Shown: piece by piece, positions 9,593 to 18,204 of the stretch
How positions within the stretch are numbered: the first letter of the stretch is position 1
How the letters are laid out: the number at the start of each line of letters is the position of its first letter
Source: Ruminococcaceae bacterium BL-6
GTDB lineage: Bacteria; Bacillota; Clostridia; Oscillospirales; Acutalibacteraceae
Reading direction: 5' to 3'
Length of the DNA stretch: 64,000 nt
NCBI GenBank assembly: GCA_902810075.1
Contig: LR778135.1
Location: 3,348,001-3,412,000, forward strand
Program-made: the position numbers and the translations under genes
Notes under the pieces: generated by a model
Told to the model about the DNA's origin: nothing
Database searches by the model: none
What the model saw: only the letters and a program-made list of their open reading frames with translations

Positions 9593-9614
9593 GCTAAACG
9601 TTTATTCGTTTAGC
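9593..9614. promoter_or_regulatory. Inverted repeat in the leader of the LsrB-like operon
   Basis: GCTAAACG, 6-base spacer, CGTTTAGC: a perfect 8-bp inverted repeat about 35 bases downstream of the predicted start site, a good position for a repressor. The related sequence GCTAAAATATCA lies 12 bases before it. The regulator is not obvious; the Crp/Fnr protein at 17501 is one candidate, though the site is not Crp-like. Confidence 0.5.
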
Positions 9615-9658
9615 GGATGGCTTAATTCCGAATGGTTTATTTTAAGGAGGAGTAAAAA

Positions 9659-10702
9659 ATGAAAAAGGCGCTATCGTTTCTTTTGGCACTCGTTATGACC
9701 GTCAGCATGGCCGCGTGCGGCTCTTCCCAGGATTCCGCTTCTTCCGGAGCCCCGGCCCCGCAGGGATCCGCCTCCACAGGCGGAAAGAAAGACTTCACGA
9801 TCGCGACCGTGCCCAAGCTGACCAGCATCGCGTGGTTCCAGCGCATGGAGGTCGGCGTGAAGAAGTACGCGAAGGACACCGGCATCGACGCCTATTACAC
9901 CGGCCCGGAAAAGGGAGACGCCGCCCTGCAGGCGCAGACGATTGAAGACCTGATCGCGAAGGGCGTGGACGCCATCTGCGTGGTGCCGTTCTCGACCGAG
10001 GCGCTCGAACCCGTTCTGAAAAAAGCGCGCGACGCGGGGATTCTGGTCATCTCTCACGAAGCTTCCGGCATGAAGAACATCGACTACGACATCGAGGCCT
10101 TCGACAACGAGGAGTACGGCCGCCATTTCATGGATAAGATCGGCGAGCTGACCGCCGGCAAGGGCGAATACATACAGGAAGTCGGCGCGCTCACCTCGGA
10201 ATCCCACAAGCAGTGGACGGACAGCGCCCAGGCTTATCAGAAGCAGAAATTCCCGCAGCTCAAGCTGTTCGGCGACAAGATCGAAACCGCGGACGACCAG
10301 TCCGTTTCCTATGACAAAGTCAAGGAGGTCCTGAAATCCAACCCGAAGCTCGCGGCCATTCAGGGCAGCGCGATGGGCGACGTGGCCGGCGCGGCGCTGG
10401 CCGTGGAAGAGGCGGGCCTGTCCGGAAAAGTCAAGATCGTCGGCACCTCCCTCGTTTCCGTTTCCGGCAAATACATCAAATCCGGCACCATCGACATGAT
10501 CTCCTTCTGGGATCCGGCGGACGCGGGCTACGCGATGAACGTTCTGGCCACCAAGCTCCTTTCCGGCGAAAAAGTCGGCGACGGCCTCGATCTCGGCGTA
10601 AACGGCTACGACAAGCTCACCCTGAAGGACAAGGTATTTTACGGGCAGGCGTGGGTTGACGTGGACAAGAACAACGTCGACGACCCCAACCTGAACTTCT
10701 GA
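9659..10702 (+). CDS. Sugar-binding lipoprotein, LsrB/RhaS-like (periplasmic-binding fold type 1)
   Basis: Extracellular binding protein of a CUT2-type (ribose/AI-2 class) importer. Signal peptide with lipobox Cys20 (VSMAAC), a Ser/Pro/Gly linker, then a type 1 periplasmic-binding domain: FTIATVPKLTSIAWFQRMEVGVKKYAKDTGIDAYYTGP, ALQAQTIEDLIAKGVDAICVVP, and the LsrB/RhaS-like C-terminal signature KSGTIDMISFWDPADAGYAMNV. 347 residues. AAGGAGGAG lies 8 bases before the ATG. The ligand is likely a short or unusual sugar or polyol, judged from the kinase and dehydrogenase downstream. First gene of the operon, followed by a stem-loop. Confidence 0.9.
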   Translation: MKKALSFLLALVMTVSMAACGSSQDSASSGAPAPQGSASTGGKKDFTIATVPKLTSIAWFQRMEVGVKKYAKDTGIDAYYTGPEKGDAALQAQTIEDLIAKGVDAICVVPFSTEALEPVLKKARDAGILVISHEASGMKNIDYDIEAFDNEEYGRHFMDKIGELTAGKGEYIQEVGALTSESHKQWTDSAQAYQKQKFPQLKLFGDKIETADDQSVSYDKVKEVLKSNPKLAAIQGSAMGDVAGAALAVEEAGLSGKVKIVGTSLVSVSGKYIKSGTIDMISFWDPADAGYAMNVLATKLLSGEKVGDGLDLGVNGYDKLTLKDKVFYGQAWVDVDKNNVDDPNLNF

Positions 10703-10724
10703 CCGGGCCGGTTTTATCTGGGAC

Positions 10725-10757
10725 GGCGGCGGGCCCCGCGGTGCGCGGGGAGCCGCC
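10725..10757 (+). promoter_or_regulatory. GC-rich stem-loop between binding protein and ATPase genes
   Basis: GGCGGC and CCCCGC arms pair with GCGGGG and GCCGCC, with no T-run. Such intercistronic hairpins often stabilise the upstream mRNA and give more binding protein than ATPase. Confidence 0.5.
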
Positions 10758-10791
10758 CCTTCCTTCAGAGGATGGAAAACGGAGGGGTAAC

Positions 10792-12297
10792 ATGGGCGAA
10801 ACTTTTCTGGAGCTCAAGGGAATCAAAAAATCGTTCGGCGGGGTCAAGGCGCTCAGGGGCGTGGACCTCACCGTGAACAAGGGGGAAATTCACTGCCTGG
10901 CGGGCGAGAACGGCTGCGGAAAATCCACCCTGATCAAGGTCATTTCCGGCGCGCACGCGGCGGATGAAGGCGAAGTGCGGATCGAGGGGAAGCTGATGCA
11001 GAATTTCAGCCCCATCGACGCGATCCGGATGGGCGTTCAGGTGATCTATCAGGATTTCGCGATTTTTCCGAACCTGACCGTCGCGGAAAACATCGCGATG
11101 AACCGCGCGCTGGAATCCGGCCGGAAGCGGATGGACTGGAAGGAAAGCCGGAAGCTCGCGGTGGGCGCCATGGAGCAGATCGGGGCGCGGATCGACCCGG
11201 ATGCGCTGGTGGAACGCCTGTCCGTCGCGCACAAGCAGATGGTTGCGATCTGCCGCGCCATTCTGGGCGAGGCCAGACTGCTCATCTTAGACGAGCCTAC
11301 CACGGCCCTGACCGCGAAAGAGGTCGAAAGCCTGTTCGCCGTGCTGAAAAAATTAAAGGCGAAGGGCATCGCCATCATGATCGTGACCCACAAGATCGAC
11401 GAGATCTTTGAGATCGCCGACCGGCTGACGATCCTGCGCAACGGGGAAAACGCCGCTTCCGGCGGCATCGGGGAATTCGACCGCCCGTCCTTCATCAGGC
11501 ACATGACGGGCCGGGAGATCCTGGAAACGAAATACCGCCCGGAAAATCCGGACCGCGAGGAGATCCTGCGGGTGGAAGGCCTGACGCGCAGGGGCGCGTT
11601 CGAAGACGTCAGCTTTGCGCTGAACCGGGGCGACGTGCTGGGGATCACCGGGCTGCTCGGCTCCGGCCGGGGCGAGATCGGCGAGGCGCTGTTCGGCCTG
11701 GCGCCGGCGGAATCCGGCAGAATTTTCCTGCACGGAGAGGAGATCCGCATCCGGAGCGTCGGCGACGCGGCCGCGCACCGGTTCGCTTATGTACCGGAGG
11801 ACCGCCTGACCCAGGGGCTGTTTCTGGAACGCCCGATCAGCGACAACATCGCCGCGGCCTCGGTGCACTCCTATTTCCGGAACGGCAGGATTCAGCACGG
11901 CGCGATTTACGACGCGGCCGTGGGCTGGATCAGGAAGATCAGCATCGCCGCGCCCTCCCCCGCGCCGCCGGCCCGCACGCTTTCGGGCGGCAACCAGCAG
12001 AAGGTCGTCATCGCCAAATGGCTGAACACCGACCCCGCCCTGCTGATCTTGAACGGCCCCACCGTGGGCGTCGACGTCGGCGCGAAGGCGGACATCCACC
12101 AGATCCTGCATCAGCTCGCCCAGAGCGGCGTGGGCGTGATCGTGATTTCGGACGATCTTTCGGAGCTGGTGCAGAACTGCAACCAGATCATTCTCATGCG
12201 CGCCGGGCGGATCGGGCTGGAAGTGGAAAGCGCCGAAACGGACGAGACCGCGCTCTCCGGCATGTTGAACGGCAAAGTACAGAAGGAGGGATCGTGA
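10792..12297 (+). CDS. Sugar ABC transporter ATPase, RbsA/LsrA type (two ATPase domains)
   Basis: Energises the CUT2 importer. Two fused ABC domains: the first has Walker A GENGCGKSTLIKV (about residues 38-50), the signature-like LSVAHKQMVAICRAI and Walker B LLILDEPTTALT; the second has GLLGSGRGEIGEALFGL in place of a canonical Walker A, LSGGNQQKVVIAKWL and a degenerate Walker B LILNGPTVGVDVGAK. RbsA-type proteins normally have DEPTRGID here; the NGP substitution of the Asp-Glu pair suggests that this second site does not hydrolyse ATP. 501 residues. ATG at 10792 has GGAGGGG upstream. Confidence 0.93.
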   Translation: MGETFLELKGIKKSFGGVKALRGVDLTVNKGEIHCLAGENGCGKSTLIKVISGAHAADEGEVRIEGKLMQNFSPIDAIRMGVQVIYQDFAIFPNLTVAENIAMNRALESGRKRMDWKESRKLAVGAMEQIGARIDPDALVERLSVAHKQMVAICRAILGEARLLILDEPTTALTAKEVESLFAVLKKLKAKGIAIMIVTHKIDEIFEIADRLTILRNGENAASGGIGEFDRPSFIRHMTGREILETKYRPENPDREEILRVEGLTRRGAFEDVSFALNRGDVLGITGLLGSGRGEIGEALFGLAPAESGRIFLHGEEIRIRSVGDAAAHRFAYVPEDRLTQGLFLERPISDNIAAASVHSYFRNGRIQHGAIYDAAVGWIRKISIAAPSPAPPARTLSGGNQQKVVIAKWLNTDPALLILNGPTVGVDVGAKADIHQILHQLAQSGVGVIVISDDLSELVQNCNQIILMRAGRIGLEVESAETDETALSGMLNGKVQKEGS

Positions 12298-13298
12298 TGG
12301 GCCGTTTCCTGACCAGAAAAAACCTGACGAGAAACGAGATGCTGGTCGTCTACATCATCGCGGCGCTCTCCCTGATGATCGGCGCCGTAAACAGCGCGTT
12401 CTTCTCCATGGGCACCGTGATCGACACGGCGCGCTCCATGCTGGTGACCGTGATTTTTGCCCTGTGCGAAATGGCGATCATCATATCGGGCGGCATCGAC
12501 GTCTCGTTTCCGGCAATCGCCTGCTTTTCGCTCTACTCGACCATCGCGTTCATGAACGCGTATCACATCGACAGCGTGGCCTTCGCCTTCTTCTTTTCAG
12601 GATTTCTGGGGCTTCTCTGGGGCGCGCTCAACGCGATCCTGATCGCGAAATTCCGGATTCCAGCGCTGATCGCCACCCTGGGCACCAGCAGTCTTGCGAG
12701 CGGGGCGATCCTCGTGATCTCGGGCGGAAAGGAAATCTCGATGATCCCGCCGTCCGTCGACGCGCTTTCCCAGCAGTTCCTGTTCAGCGTGACAAACGCC
12801 TCCGGCGTCAAATCCTCGCTGACGGTGTTCATCCTTCTGCCGGCGGCCCTCTGCCTGCTGTTCCATTTCGTGCTGCGCCACACGATGTTCGGCCGCGGCA
12901 TCTACGCCATCGGAGGGGACACGGACGCGGCGCGCATCGCGGGCTTCAACGTGTTCCGCACCCAGTGCATCCTGTATATGGCGGCGGGCCTGATCATCGG
13001 GATCGCCGCGATCACCCACGCGATCCTGATGCGCAACGCCAACCCCTCGAACCTGATGGGGTCGGAGATGATGGTGATCGCGGCGGTCGTCATCGGCGGC
13101 ACCCGCATCACCGGCGGCCACGGCAGCGTCGTCGGCACCGTGCTGGGCGTTCTGCTCATCACGCTGGTGTCGAACAACCTGATCATGCTGAACGTGCCCA
13201 ACTACTGGCAGACCTTCGCCGTCGGCCTCATCATCGTGATCGGCACCTCGATCACTTCGCTCCGGGCGAAGAGGATCGCCCTGAGCCCGAAAATTTAA
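12297..13298 (+). CDS. Sugar ABC transporter permease 1, RbsC/LsrC type
   Basis: Membrane subunit of the CUT2 importer with about nine to ten hydrophobic segments. Family motifs: MAIIISGGIDVSFPAIACFS (the GGIDLS-like motif), GLLWGALNAILIAKFRIPALIATLGTSS, GGDTDAARIAGFNVFRTQ and GGTRITGGHGSVVGTVLGVLLITLVSNNLIML. 333 residues. The ATG at 12297 overlaps the ATPase stop (TGATG) and follows GGAGGG, so the two genes are translationally coupled. Confidence 0.92.
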   Translation: MGRFLTRKNLTRNEMLVVYIIAALSLMIGAVNSAFFSMGTVIDTARSMLVTVIFALCEMAIIISGGIDVSFPAIACFSLYSTIAFMNAYHIDSVAFAFFFSGFLGLLWGALNAILIAKFRIPALIATLGTSSLASGAILVISGGKEISMIPPSVDALSQQFLFSVTNASGVKSSLTVFILLPAALCLLFHFVLRHTMFGRGIYAIGGDTDAARIAGFNVFRTQCILYMAAGLIIGIAAITHAILMRNANPSNLMGSEMMVIAAVVIGGTRITGGHGSVVGTVLGVLLITLVSNNLIMLNVPNYWQTFAVGLIIVIGTSITSLRAKRIALSPKI

Positions 13299-13310
13299 GG
13301 GGGCGCGACT

Positions 13311-14330
13311 GTGAAAAAGCTTACCGCTTCATTTGAGAAGCCAGACAAAAACATGCTTGCCCTGTTCGGCATCGCGCTCGGCATCATCGTGATCATGGCG
13401 TTTGCCGACCCCGCGTTCCTGAAGGGGAGCAACTTCCGCTCAATGGCGTTCCAGTTTCCGGAATTCGGCATCCTGTCGTTCGGCATGATGCTGTGCATGA
13501 TTTCCGGCGGGATCGACCTTTCCTTGGTGGGCGCCGCGAACCTTTCCGGCATCGTCGCCGCCGTGGTGATCCTTTCCACGGGCGGCTCGCCCGGCTCGAT
13601 CGCGGCCGGCATCGCCGCCGCGCTTCTGGTGGGCGCCGTCTGCGGGCTGTTCAACGGTTATCTGATCGGCCAGCTCCAGATTCCGGCGATGCTCGTCACG
13701 CTGTGCGGCGGCCAGCTCTTCACCGGGCTGGGCATGGCGATCACAAAGGGCCCGGCGATCACCGGGCTGCCGGAGCAGATCCTCGTGCTTTCCAACGGCA
13801 CGGTGGGCGGCGTGCTGCCCTACGCGCTGCTGCTGTTCATCCTCATCGCGCTGGCGCTCGGCTTCCTGCTCAAATCCACGGTCTACGGGCAGCACCTTTG
13901 CCTGATGGGCTCGAACCCCACCGCCTCTCGCTATTCCGGCATCAACAACCTGCACGTAACGCTCCTCACCTACATGACCTCCGGGATTCTGGCGGCGGTT
14001 TCGGGGATTCTGATCCTGTCCCACTACGGCTCCGCGAAATCCGACTACGGAATGTCCTACACGCTCCTGTCCCTGCTGATCGTCGTTCTGGGCGGCGTCG
14101 CCCCCGCCGGCGGCCGGGGCCGGGTCTCGTGCGTGGCGCTTTCCGCCGTCATCCTTCAGCTCATTTCCAGCGCATTCAACGTCCTGCGGTTCAATTCCTT
14201 CGTGAAGACCTTCGTGTGGGGCCTGCTGCTGGTGATCGTGATGGTCGCGCAGTCCGTCATTCAGAAAGAGGCTTATCAATTCTTGAATATCAGGAGGAAA
14301 AATTATGAAAAAGATCATCAACAAGCCTGA
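13311..14330 (+). CDS. Sugar ABC transporter permease 2, RbsC/LsrD type
   Basis: Second membrane subunit, forming a heterodimer with the preceding permease. Motifs: MISGGIDLSLVGAANLSGI, GLFNGYLIGQLQIPAMLVTLCGG, LMGSNPTASRYSGINNLHVTLLTYM and GVAPAGGRGRVSCVALSAVILQLISSAFNVLRF. 339 residues, GTG start at 13311 with AAGGGGG upstream. It overlaps the DhaK-like gene by 26 bases, tying transport to the kinase. Confidence 0.92.
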   Translation: MKKLTASFEKPDKNMLALFGIALGIIVIMAFADPAFLKGSNFRSMAFQFPEFGILSFGMMLCMISGGIDLSLVGAANLSGIVAAVVILSTGGSPGSIAAGIAAALLVGAVCGLFNGYLIGQLQIPAMLVTLCGGQLFTGLGMAITKGPAITGLPEQILVLSNGTVGGVLPYALLLFILIALALGFLLKSTVYGQHLCLMGSNPTASRYSGINNLHVTLLTYMTSGILAAVSGILILSHYGSAKSDYGMSYTLLSLLIVVLGGVAPAGGRGRVSCVALSAVILQLISSAFNVLRFNSFVKTFVWGLLLVIVMVAQSVIQKEAYQFLNIRRKNYEKDHQQA

Positions 14331-15312
14331 GGATTACGTCACGGAAATGCTCGAGGGCCTTTACATCGCCCACAGCGACCTGATCACCTGCACCGGCGGC
14401 GACGTGCACTGCCTGGTCGCGGCCCATAAAAAGCCGGGCAAGGTCGGCATCGCCACCGGCGGCGGCTCGGGCCACCTTCCGCTGTTTCTGGGCTATGTGG
14501 GCAAAGGGATGCTCGACGGCTGCTCCGTGGGCGACGTGTTCCAGTCCCCGAGCGCCGAGCAGATGCTGGCCGTGACCAGGGAAATCGACTCCGGCGCGGG
14601 CGTGCTCTACATTTACGGGAACTACAACGGGGACATTTTCAACTTTGACATGGCTGCGGAGATGGCGGATTTTGAATCCAGCATCCGCGTGGAAAGCGTT
14701 GTGGCGGGCGAGGATGTCGCCTCCGCCGCACCCACGAAGCCCGGCGAGAAGAACACCCGCCGCGGCGTCGCGGGCATCTTCTTCCTTTACAAGTGCGCCG
14801 GGGCCGCCGCCGACAAAATGATGAACCTGGACGAGGTCAGACGCATCGCCGAAAAAGCGGCCGCCAACGTGCGCACCATGGGCGTGGCGCTGACCCCCTG
14901 CACCGTGCCGCGCGTCGGCAGGCCGGGCTTCTCCATCGCGGATGACGAAATGGAGATCGGCATGGGGATCCACGGCGAGCCGGGGATCCGCCGCGGCAAG
15001 CTGGAGCCCGCGGACCGGATCACCGACGAAATGCTCGAAAAAATCGTCGCCGACCTGCCCTACCAGAAGGGCGACGAGGTCGCGGTGCTGGTCAACGGGC
15101 TGGGCGCGACGCCGCTCGACGAGCAGTACATCGTCACCCGCCGCATCGACCGGGACCTGAAGGAGCGGGGAATCTCCGTCCACCGCTATTATGTGGGCGA
15201 ATACGCCACGTCTTTGGAAATGGCGGGCTTCTCCATCTCGCTTCTCAAGCTGGATGACGAGCTGAAAGAGCTGCTCGACGCCCCGGCGCAGACCCCGTTT
15301 TTCAGACAGTAA
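14305..15312 (+). CDS. Dihydroxyacetone kinase-like subunit DhaK (divergent)
   Basis: Substrate-binding subunit of a DhaK-type ketose kinase. The covalent substrate-binding histidine is present in IGMGIHGEPG, and the active-site Asp is in YIYGNYNGDIFNFDMAAEM. The usual GSGHEP loop reads GGGSGHLPLFLGYVGKGMLDGCSVGDVFQSPSA: the histidine is kept but Glu is replaced by Leu and the following residues differ, suggesting a substrate other than dihydroxyacetone, possibly a four-carbon ketose. 335 residues. The start lies inside the permease gene end, after AGGAGG. DhaL follows 28 bases downstream; there is no DhaM gene. Confidence 0.88.
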   Translation: MKKIINKPEDYVTEMLEGLYIAHSDLITCTGGDVHCLVAAHKKPGKVGIATGGGSGHLPLFLGYVGKGMLDGCSVGDVFQSPSAEQMLAVTREIDSGAGVLYIYGNYNGDIFNFDMAAEMADFESSIRVESVVAGEDVASAAPTKPGEKNTRRGVAGIFFLYKCAGAAADKMMNLDEVRRIAEKAAANVRTMGVALTPCTVPRVGRPGFSIADDEMEIGMGIHGEPGIRRGKLEPADRITDEMLEKIVADLPYQKGDEVAVLVNGLGATPLDEQYIVTRRIDRDLKERGISVHRYYVGEYATSLEMAGFSISLLKLDDELKELLDAPAQTPFFRQ

Positions 15313-15340
15313 TTTTTCCTTCGGAAAGGACGGCTTAAAA

Positions 15341-15964
15341 ATGGATGCCACTTATTTGTTGAAACTGCTCAAAGAAATACAGGATATGATGGCGCAGAAC
15401 AGGGATTATCTGATCGACCTGGACCGCGTGGTCGGCGACGGCGACCTTGGGTTGACGATGAGCGACGGCTTTTCCGCCGCTTACCGGGCGGCGAAGGAAT
15501 CCGGGGAAACAGACGCGGGGCGCCTGCTCTACACCGCGGGAAAAGCGATGTCCACGGCTGTGCCGTCCACCATGGGCACGCTGATGGCGTCGGGCTGGAT
15601 GAGCGCGGGCAAGGCGCTGAAGGGCAAAACGGAGCTTACCGAAGCGGACGTCGCCCTGCTGTTTTCGGCCTATCTCGACGGCGTCGCAAAGCTGGGCAAG
15701 GCCAAAACCGGGGAGAAGACGTTTCTGGACGGTCTCTCCCCCGCCGTGGACGCGATGGCCGCCGCCGCGAAAACCGGGGAGCCGCTCCCGGAAATGGCAA
15801 AAAGGGCGGCCGCCGCCGCGAAGGCGGGCTTTGAATCGACCGCCGGCATGATGGCCGTCCACGGCAGGGCCGCCACGCGCGGGGAAGCATCCCGCCCTTT
15901 GAAAGACCCGGGCGCCGCCGTCGCCGCGCTGATGATGCGCGCCTTTGAAAAAAGCGCCTCCTGA
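15341..15964 (+). CDS. Dihydroxyacetone kinase-like subunit DhaL (nucleotide-binding)
   Basis: Nucleotide-binding half of the kinase. The metal-binding aspartates are in LDRVVGDGDLGLTMSDGF (three Asp). PTS-type DhaL has GDADHG and ATP-dependent kinases have GDGDTG or GDGDCG, so GDGDLG is closer to the ATP-dependent form, which fits the absence of a phosphoryl donor DhaM. STMGTLMASGWMSAGKAL and GRAATRGEASRPLKDPGAAVAALMM match the DhaL fold. 207 residues, normal. Likely end of the transporter-kinase transcript. Confidence 0.88.
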   Translation: MDATYLLKLLKEIQDMMAQNRDYLIDLDRVVGDGDLGLTMSDGFSAAYRAAKESGETDAGRLLYTAGKAMSTAVPSTMGTLMASGWMSAGKALKGKTELTEADVALLFSAYLDGVAKLGKAKTGEKTFLDGLSPAVDAMAAAAKTGEPLPEMAKRAAAAAKAGFESTAGMMAVHGRAATRGEASRPLKDPGAAVAALMMRAFEKSAS

Positions 15965-16079
15965 TCTTCATAAAAAAGCATCGGTCTCTTTTCGGGGTCC
16001 GGGCTGCGGCGGTGGCCGCGCCCCGGGCCCCGCTTTTCCGAAATATTTCCGCCCGCGCGGGAAGCGCGCCTGTTTTCCC

Positions 16080-16109
16080 TTGACTTTGCTTTCCCGTCCG
16101 ATATAGAAT
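16080..16109 (+). promoter_or_regulatory. Promoter of the alcohol dehydrogenase gene
   Basis: TTGACT at 16080-16085 followed by TATAGA (16-base spacer) or TAGAAT (18-base spacer, 16104-16109). It lies in the 300-base gap after dhaL, which also holds a GC-rich inverted repeat at about 15995-16043 and a second hairpin at 16174-16200 (CCCCGCC/GGCGGG) in the predicted leader. Confidence 0.5.
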
Positions 16110-16264
16110 AATAGAAAATAAATCTGTTCCTGTTTCTACGGCAATTTCATCCAGGAATTGCACCGCCGAATGCCTTTTTCCCCGCCGCAGGCGGGAAAAG
16201 CCAAAGCCGCTGCCGTTCCGCCGGAACCGCCGTAAGACACCGGTATTCAGAAAGGAAGGATATC

Positions 16265-17446
16265 ATGCAGGATTTCGTCTACCACTCCTCAACGGAAGTT
16301 ATTTTTGGCAAGGGTGCGGAGCTGAAGGTGCCGGAGGCCGCGAAAAGATACGGCGCGACCCGCATTTTGCTGGTATACGGCGGCGGAAGCGTCGTCAGAA
16401 GCAGACTGCTCGGCAAGATGGAAAACGCCCTGCGGGACGCCGGCCTGTTCGTGCAGAGCTTCGGCGGCGCGAAGCCGAATCCAAGGCTTCAGCACGCGCG
16501 CGACGGGGTGAAGGCCGCGCTTGAAATGAAAGCCGACCTGATCCTCGCCGTGGGCGGCGGCAGCGTGCTCGACACCGCAAAGGCGATCGCGATCGGCGCG
16601 GCCAACCCCGAAACCGACATCTGGGAGTTCTGGCTGCGCAAAAAGAAAGTGGAAAAAGCGCTGCCCGTCGGGACGGTGCTGACCATCTCCGCTTCCGGAA
16701 GCGAAACGAGCGATTCCGCGGTTCTTACCGACGAGGAGACGAACACCAAGCGCGGGCTCAACTGCTACCAGAACCGGCCCAAGTTCTCGGCGCTGGACCC
16801 GGAGCTGACCTATACCCTTCCGAAGCACCAGATCGCTTGCGGCGTGGTGGATATCATGATGCACACGATGGACCGCTATTTCAACCCCGTCGTCACGAAC
16901 GAAGTGACCGACGCGATCGCCGAGGCGCTTCTGCGCGTCGTGATCGCGAACGGGCCGAAAGCGCTGGAAAACCCGCACGGCTACCAGCCCATGAGCGAGC
17001 TGATGTGGGCGGGCAGCCTTTCGCACAACGGGCTGACCGGCCTGGGCGGAAAAATGGACTTTGCGCCCCACCAGCTCGGCCACGAGCTGAGCGGGAAATT
17101 CGACGCGACGCACGGGGCCTCGCTTTCCACGATCTGGGGCGCGTGGGCGACCCACTGCTGGCGCACCGATCCCGCCCGCTTCGTCCGGTTCGGGAAGAAC
17201 GTTTGGGGCGTGGAGGACGCCGACCCGGAGAAGGCCGTTCCGAAAACCATCGCCACCGTGAATTCCTATTTCCGCTCGCTCGACATGCCCACCTGCTTTT
17301 CCGAGCTCGGCATCGGGGTTCAGCCCGACGAGGTCCTGCGCGACCTTGCGCGGCGCTGCATGTTCGACAACACCCGCACGATCGGCACGTTCCAGGTGCT
17401 GAACGGCAGCGACGCCTACGAAATCTACAAGCTTGCCAATCACTGA
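16265..17446 (+). CDS. Iron-containing alcohol dehydrogenase (BDH/YqhD type)
   Basis: NAD(P)-dependent group III dehydrogenase. Cofactor-binding GGGSV (VYGGGSVVRSRLLG) and VGGGSVLDTAKAIAIGA motifs lie in the first 110 residues; the metal ligands are Asp and His in GVVDIMMHTMDRYFN and two His in HQLGHELSGKFDATHGASLS. 393 residues, in the family of butanol dehydrogenase-like enzymes. GAAAGGAAGG precedes the ATG. In this context it may oxidise a polyol to the ketose used by the DhaK-type kinase or reduce an aldehyde product; the direction is not known. Probably transcribed with the Crp-type regulator and VOC gene. Confidence 0.93.
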   Translation: MQDFVYHSSTEVIFGKGAELKVPEAAKRYGATRILLVYGGGSVVRSRLLGKMENALRDAGLFVQSFGGAKPNPRLQHARDGVKAALEMKADLILAVGGGSVLDTAKAIAIGAANPETDIWEFWLRKKKVEKALPVGTVLTISASGSETSDSAVLTDEETNTKRGLNCYQNRPKFSALDPELTYTLPKHQIACGVVDIMMHTMDRYFNPVVTNEVTDAIAEALLRVVIANGPKALENPHGYQPMSELMWAGSLSHNGLTGLGGKMDFAPHQLGHELSGKFDATHGASLSTIWGAWATHCWRTDPARFVRFGKNVWGVEDADPEKAVPKTIATVNSYFRSLDMPTCFSELGIGVQPDEVLRDLARRCMFDNTRTIGTFQVLNGSDAYEIYKLANH

Positions 17447-17500
17447 CCGGTCCCCCGGGAGGGGATTTTATTCCCGGTTTGAGAAAGGTGGCCCGATGCC

Positions 17501-18178
17501 ATGCCGGCTGAAGAACTGAAGCGCGAGCTGCAGCGGCATTTCCCGTTCTGGAGCGGTCTTTCCCCCGCGGAACAGGACCTGCTGCTCAGCCATTCCTCCC
17601 CGGCCGTGTTCCGCCGGGGGGAAACTCTGCACGGCAGCGGGAACGACTGCCTCGGGGTGATCCTCGTCGAAAGCGGCACGCTGCGCGCCTACATGCTTTC
17701 GGACGAAGGGCGCGAGATCACGCTGTACCGGCTTTATCCGGGCGACACCTGCGTGCTGATGGCCTCGTGCGTGCTGGACTACATCACGTTCGAGGTCCAC
17801 ATGGATGCCGAATCCGACACGCAGGCCGTCATCGTCAGCCCCGGCGCTTTCGCCCGGCTTTCGGAGCATAACCTGGCCGTAGAGAATTTTTCCTACAAGC
17901 TTGCCGCCGAACGCTTTTCCGACGTGATGTGGGCGATGCAGCAGATCCTGTTCATGAGCTTCGACCGGCGGCTCGCGATTTTCCTTGTGGATGAGCTGAG
18001 CAAGACGAAAGGCGACACCATCCGCATGACGCATGAGCAGGTGGCGAAATATGTGGGAAGCGCCCGCGAGGTCGTTTCGCGCATGCTGAAATATTTTGCG
18101 GAAGAGGGCATCGTCTCGCTTTCGCGCGGCGGAATCAAAATTCTGGACCGGGAAAAACTGCGCCGGCTGACCCGATAG
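17501..18178 (+). CDS. Crp/Fnr-family transcriptional regulator
   Basis: N-terminal cyclic-nucleotide-binding-like domain (FWSGLSPAEQDLLLSHSSPAVFRRGETLHGSGNDCLGVILVESGTLRAYMLSDEGREITLYRLYPGDTCVLMASCVL) and a C-terminal winged helix with recognition helix in MTHEQVAKYVGSAREVVSRMLKYFAEEGIVSLSRGGIKI. 225 residues. Cysteines occur in GNDCLG, GDTCVL and SCVL, but there is no N-terminal Fnr-like four-cysteine cluster, so an [4Fe-4S] oxygen sensor is not supported. AGAAAGGTGG lies about 10 bases before the ATG. Adjacent to the dehydrogenase gene, it may control the polyol locus. Confidence 0.9.
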   Translation: MPAEELKRELQRHFPFWSGLSPAEQDLLLSHSSPAVFRRGETLHGSGNDCLGVILVESGTLRAYMLSDEGREITLYRLYPGDTCVLMASCVLDYITFEVHMDAESDTQAVIVSPGAFARLSEHNLAVENFSYKLAAERFSDVMWAMQQILFMSFDRRLAIFLVDELSKTKGDTIRMTHEQVAKYVGSAREVVSRMLKYFAEEGIVSLSRGGIKILDREKLRRLTR

Positions 18179-18204
18179 CCCGGCAAAAACAAAGGAGACT
18201 TTTT

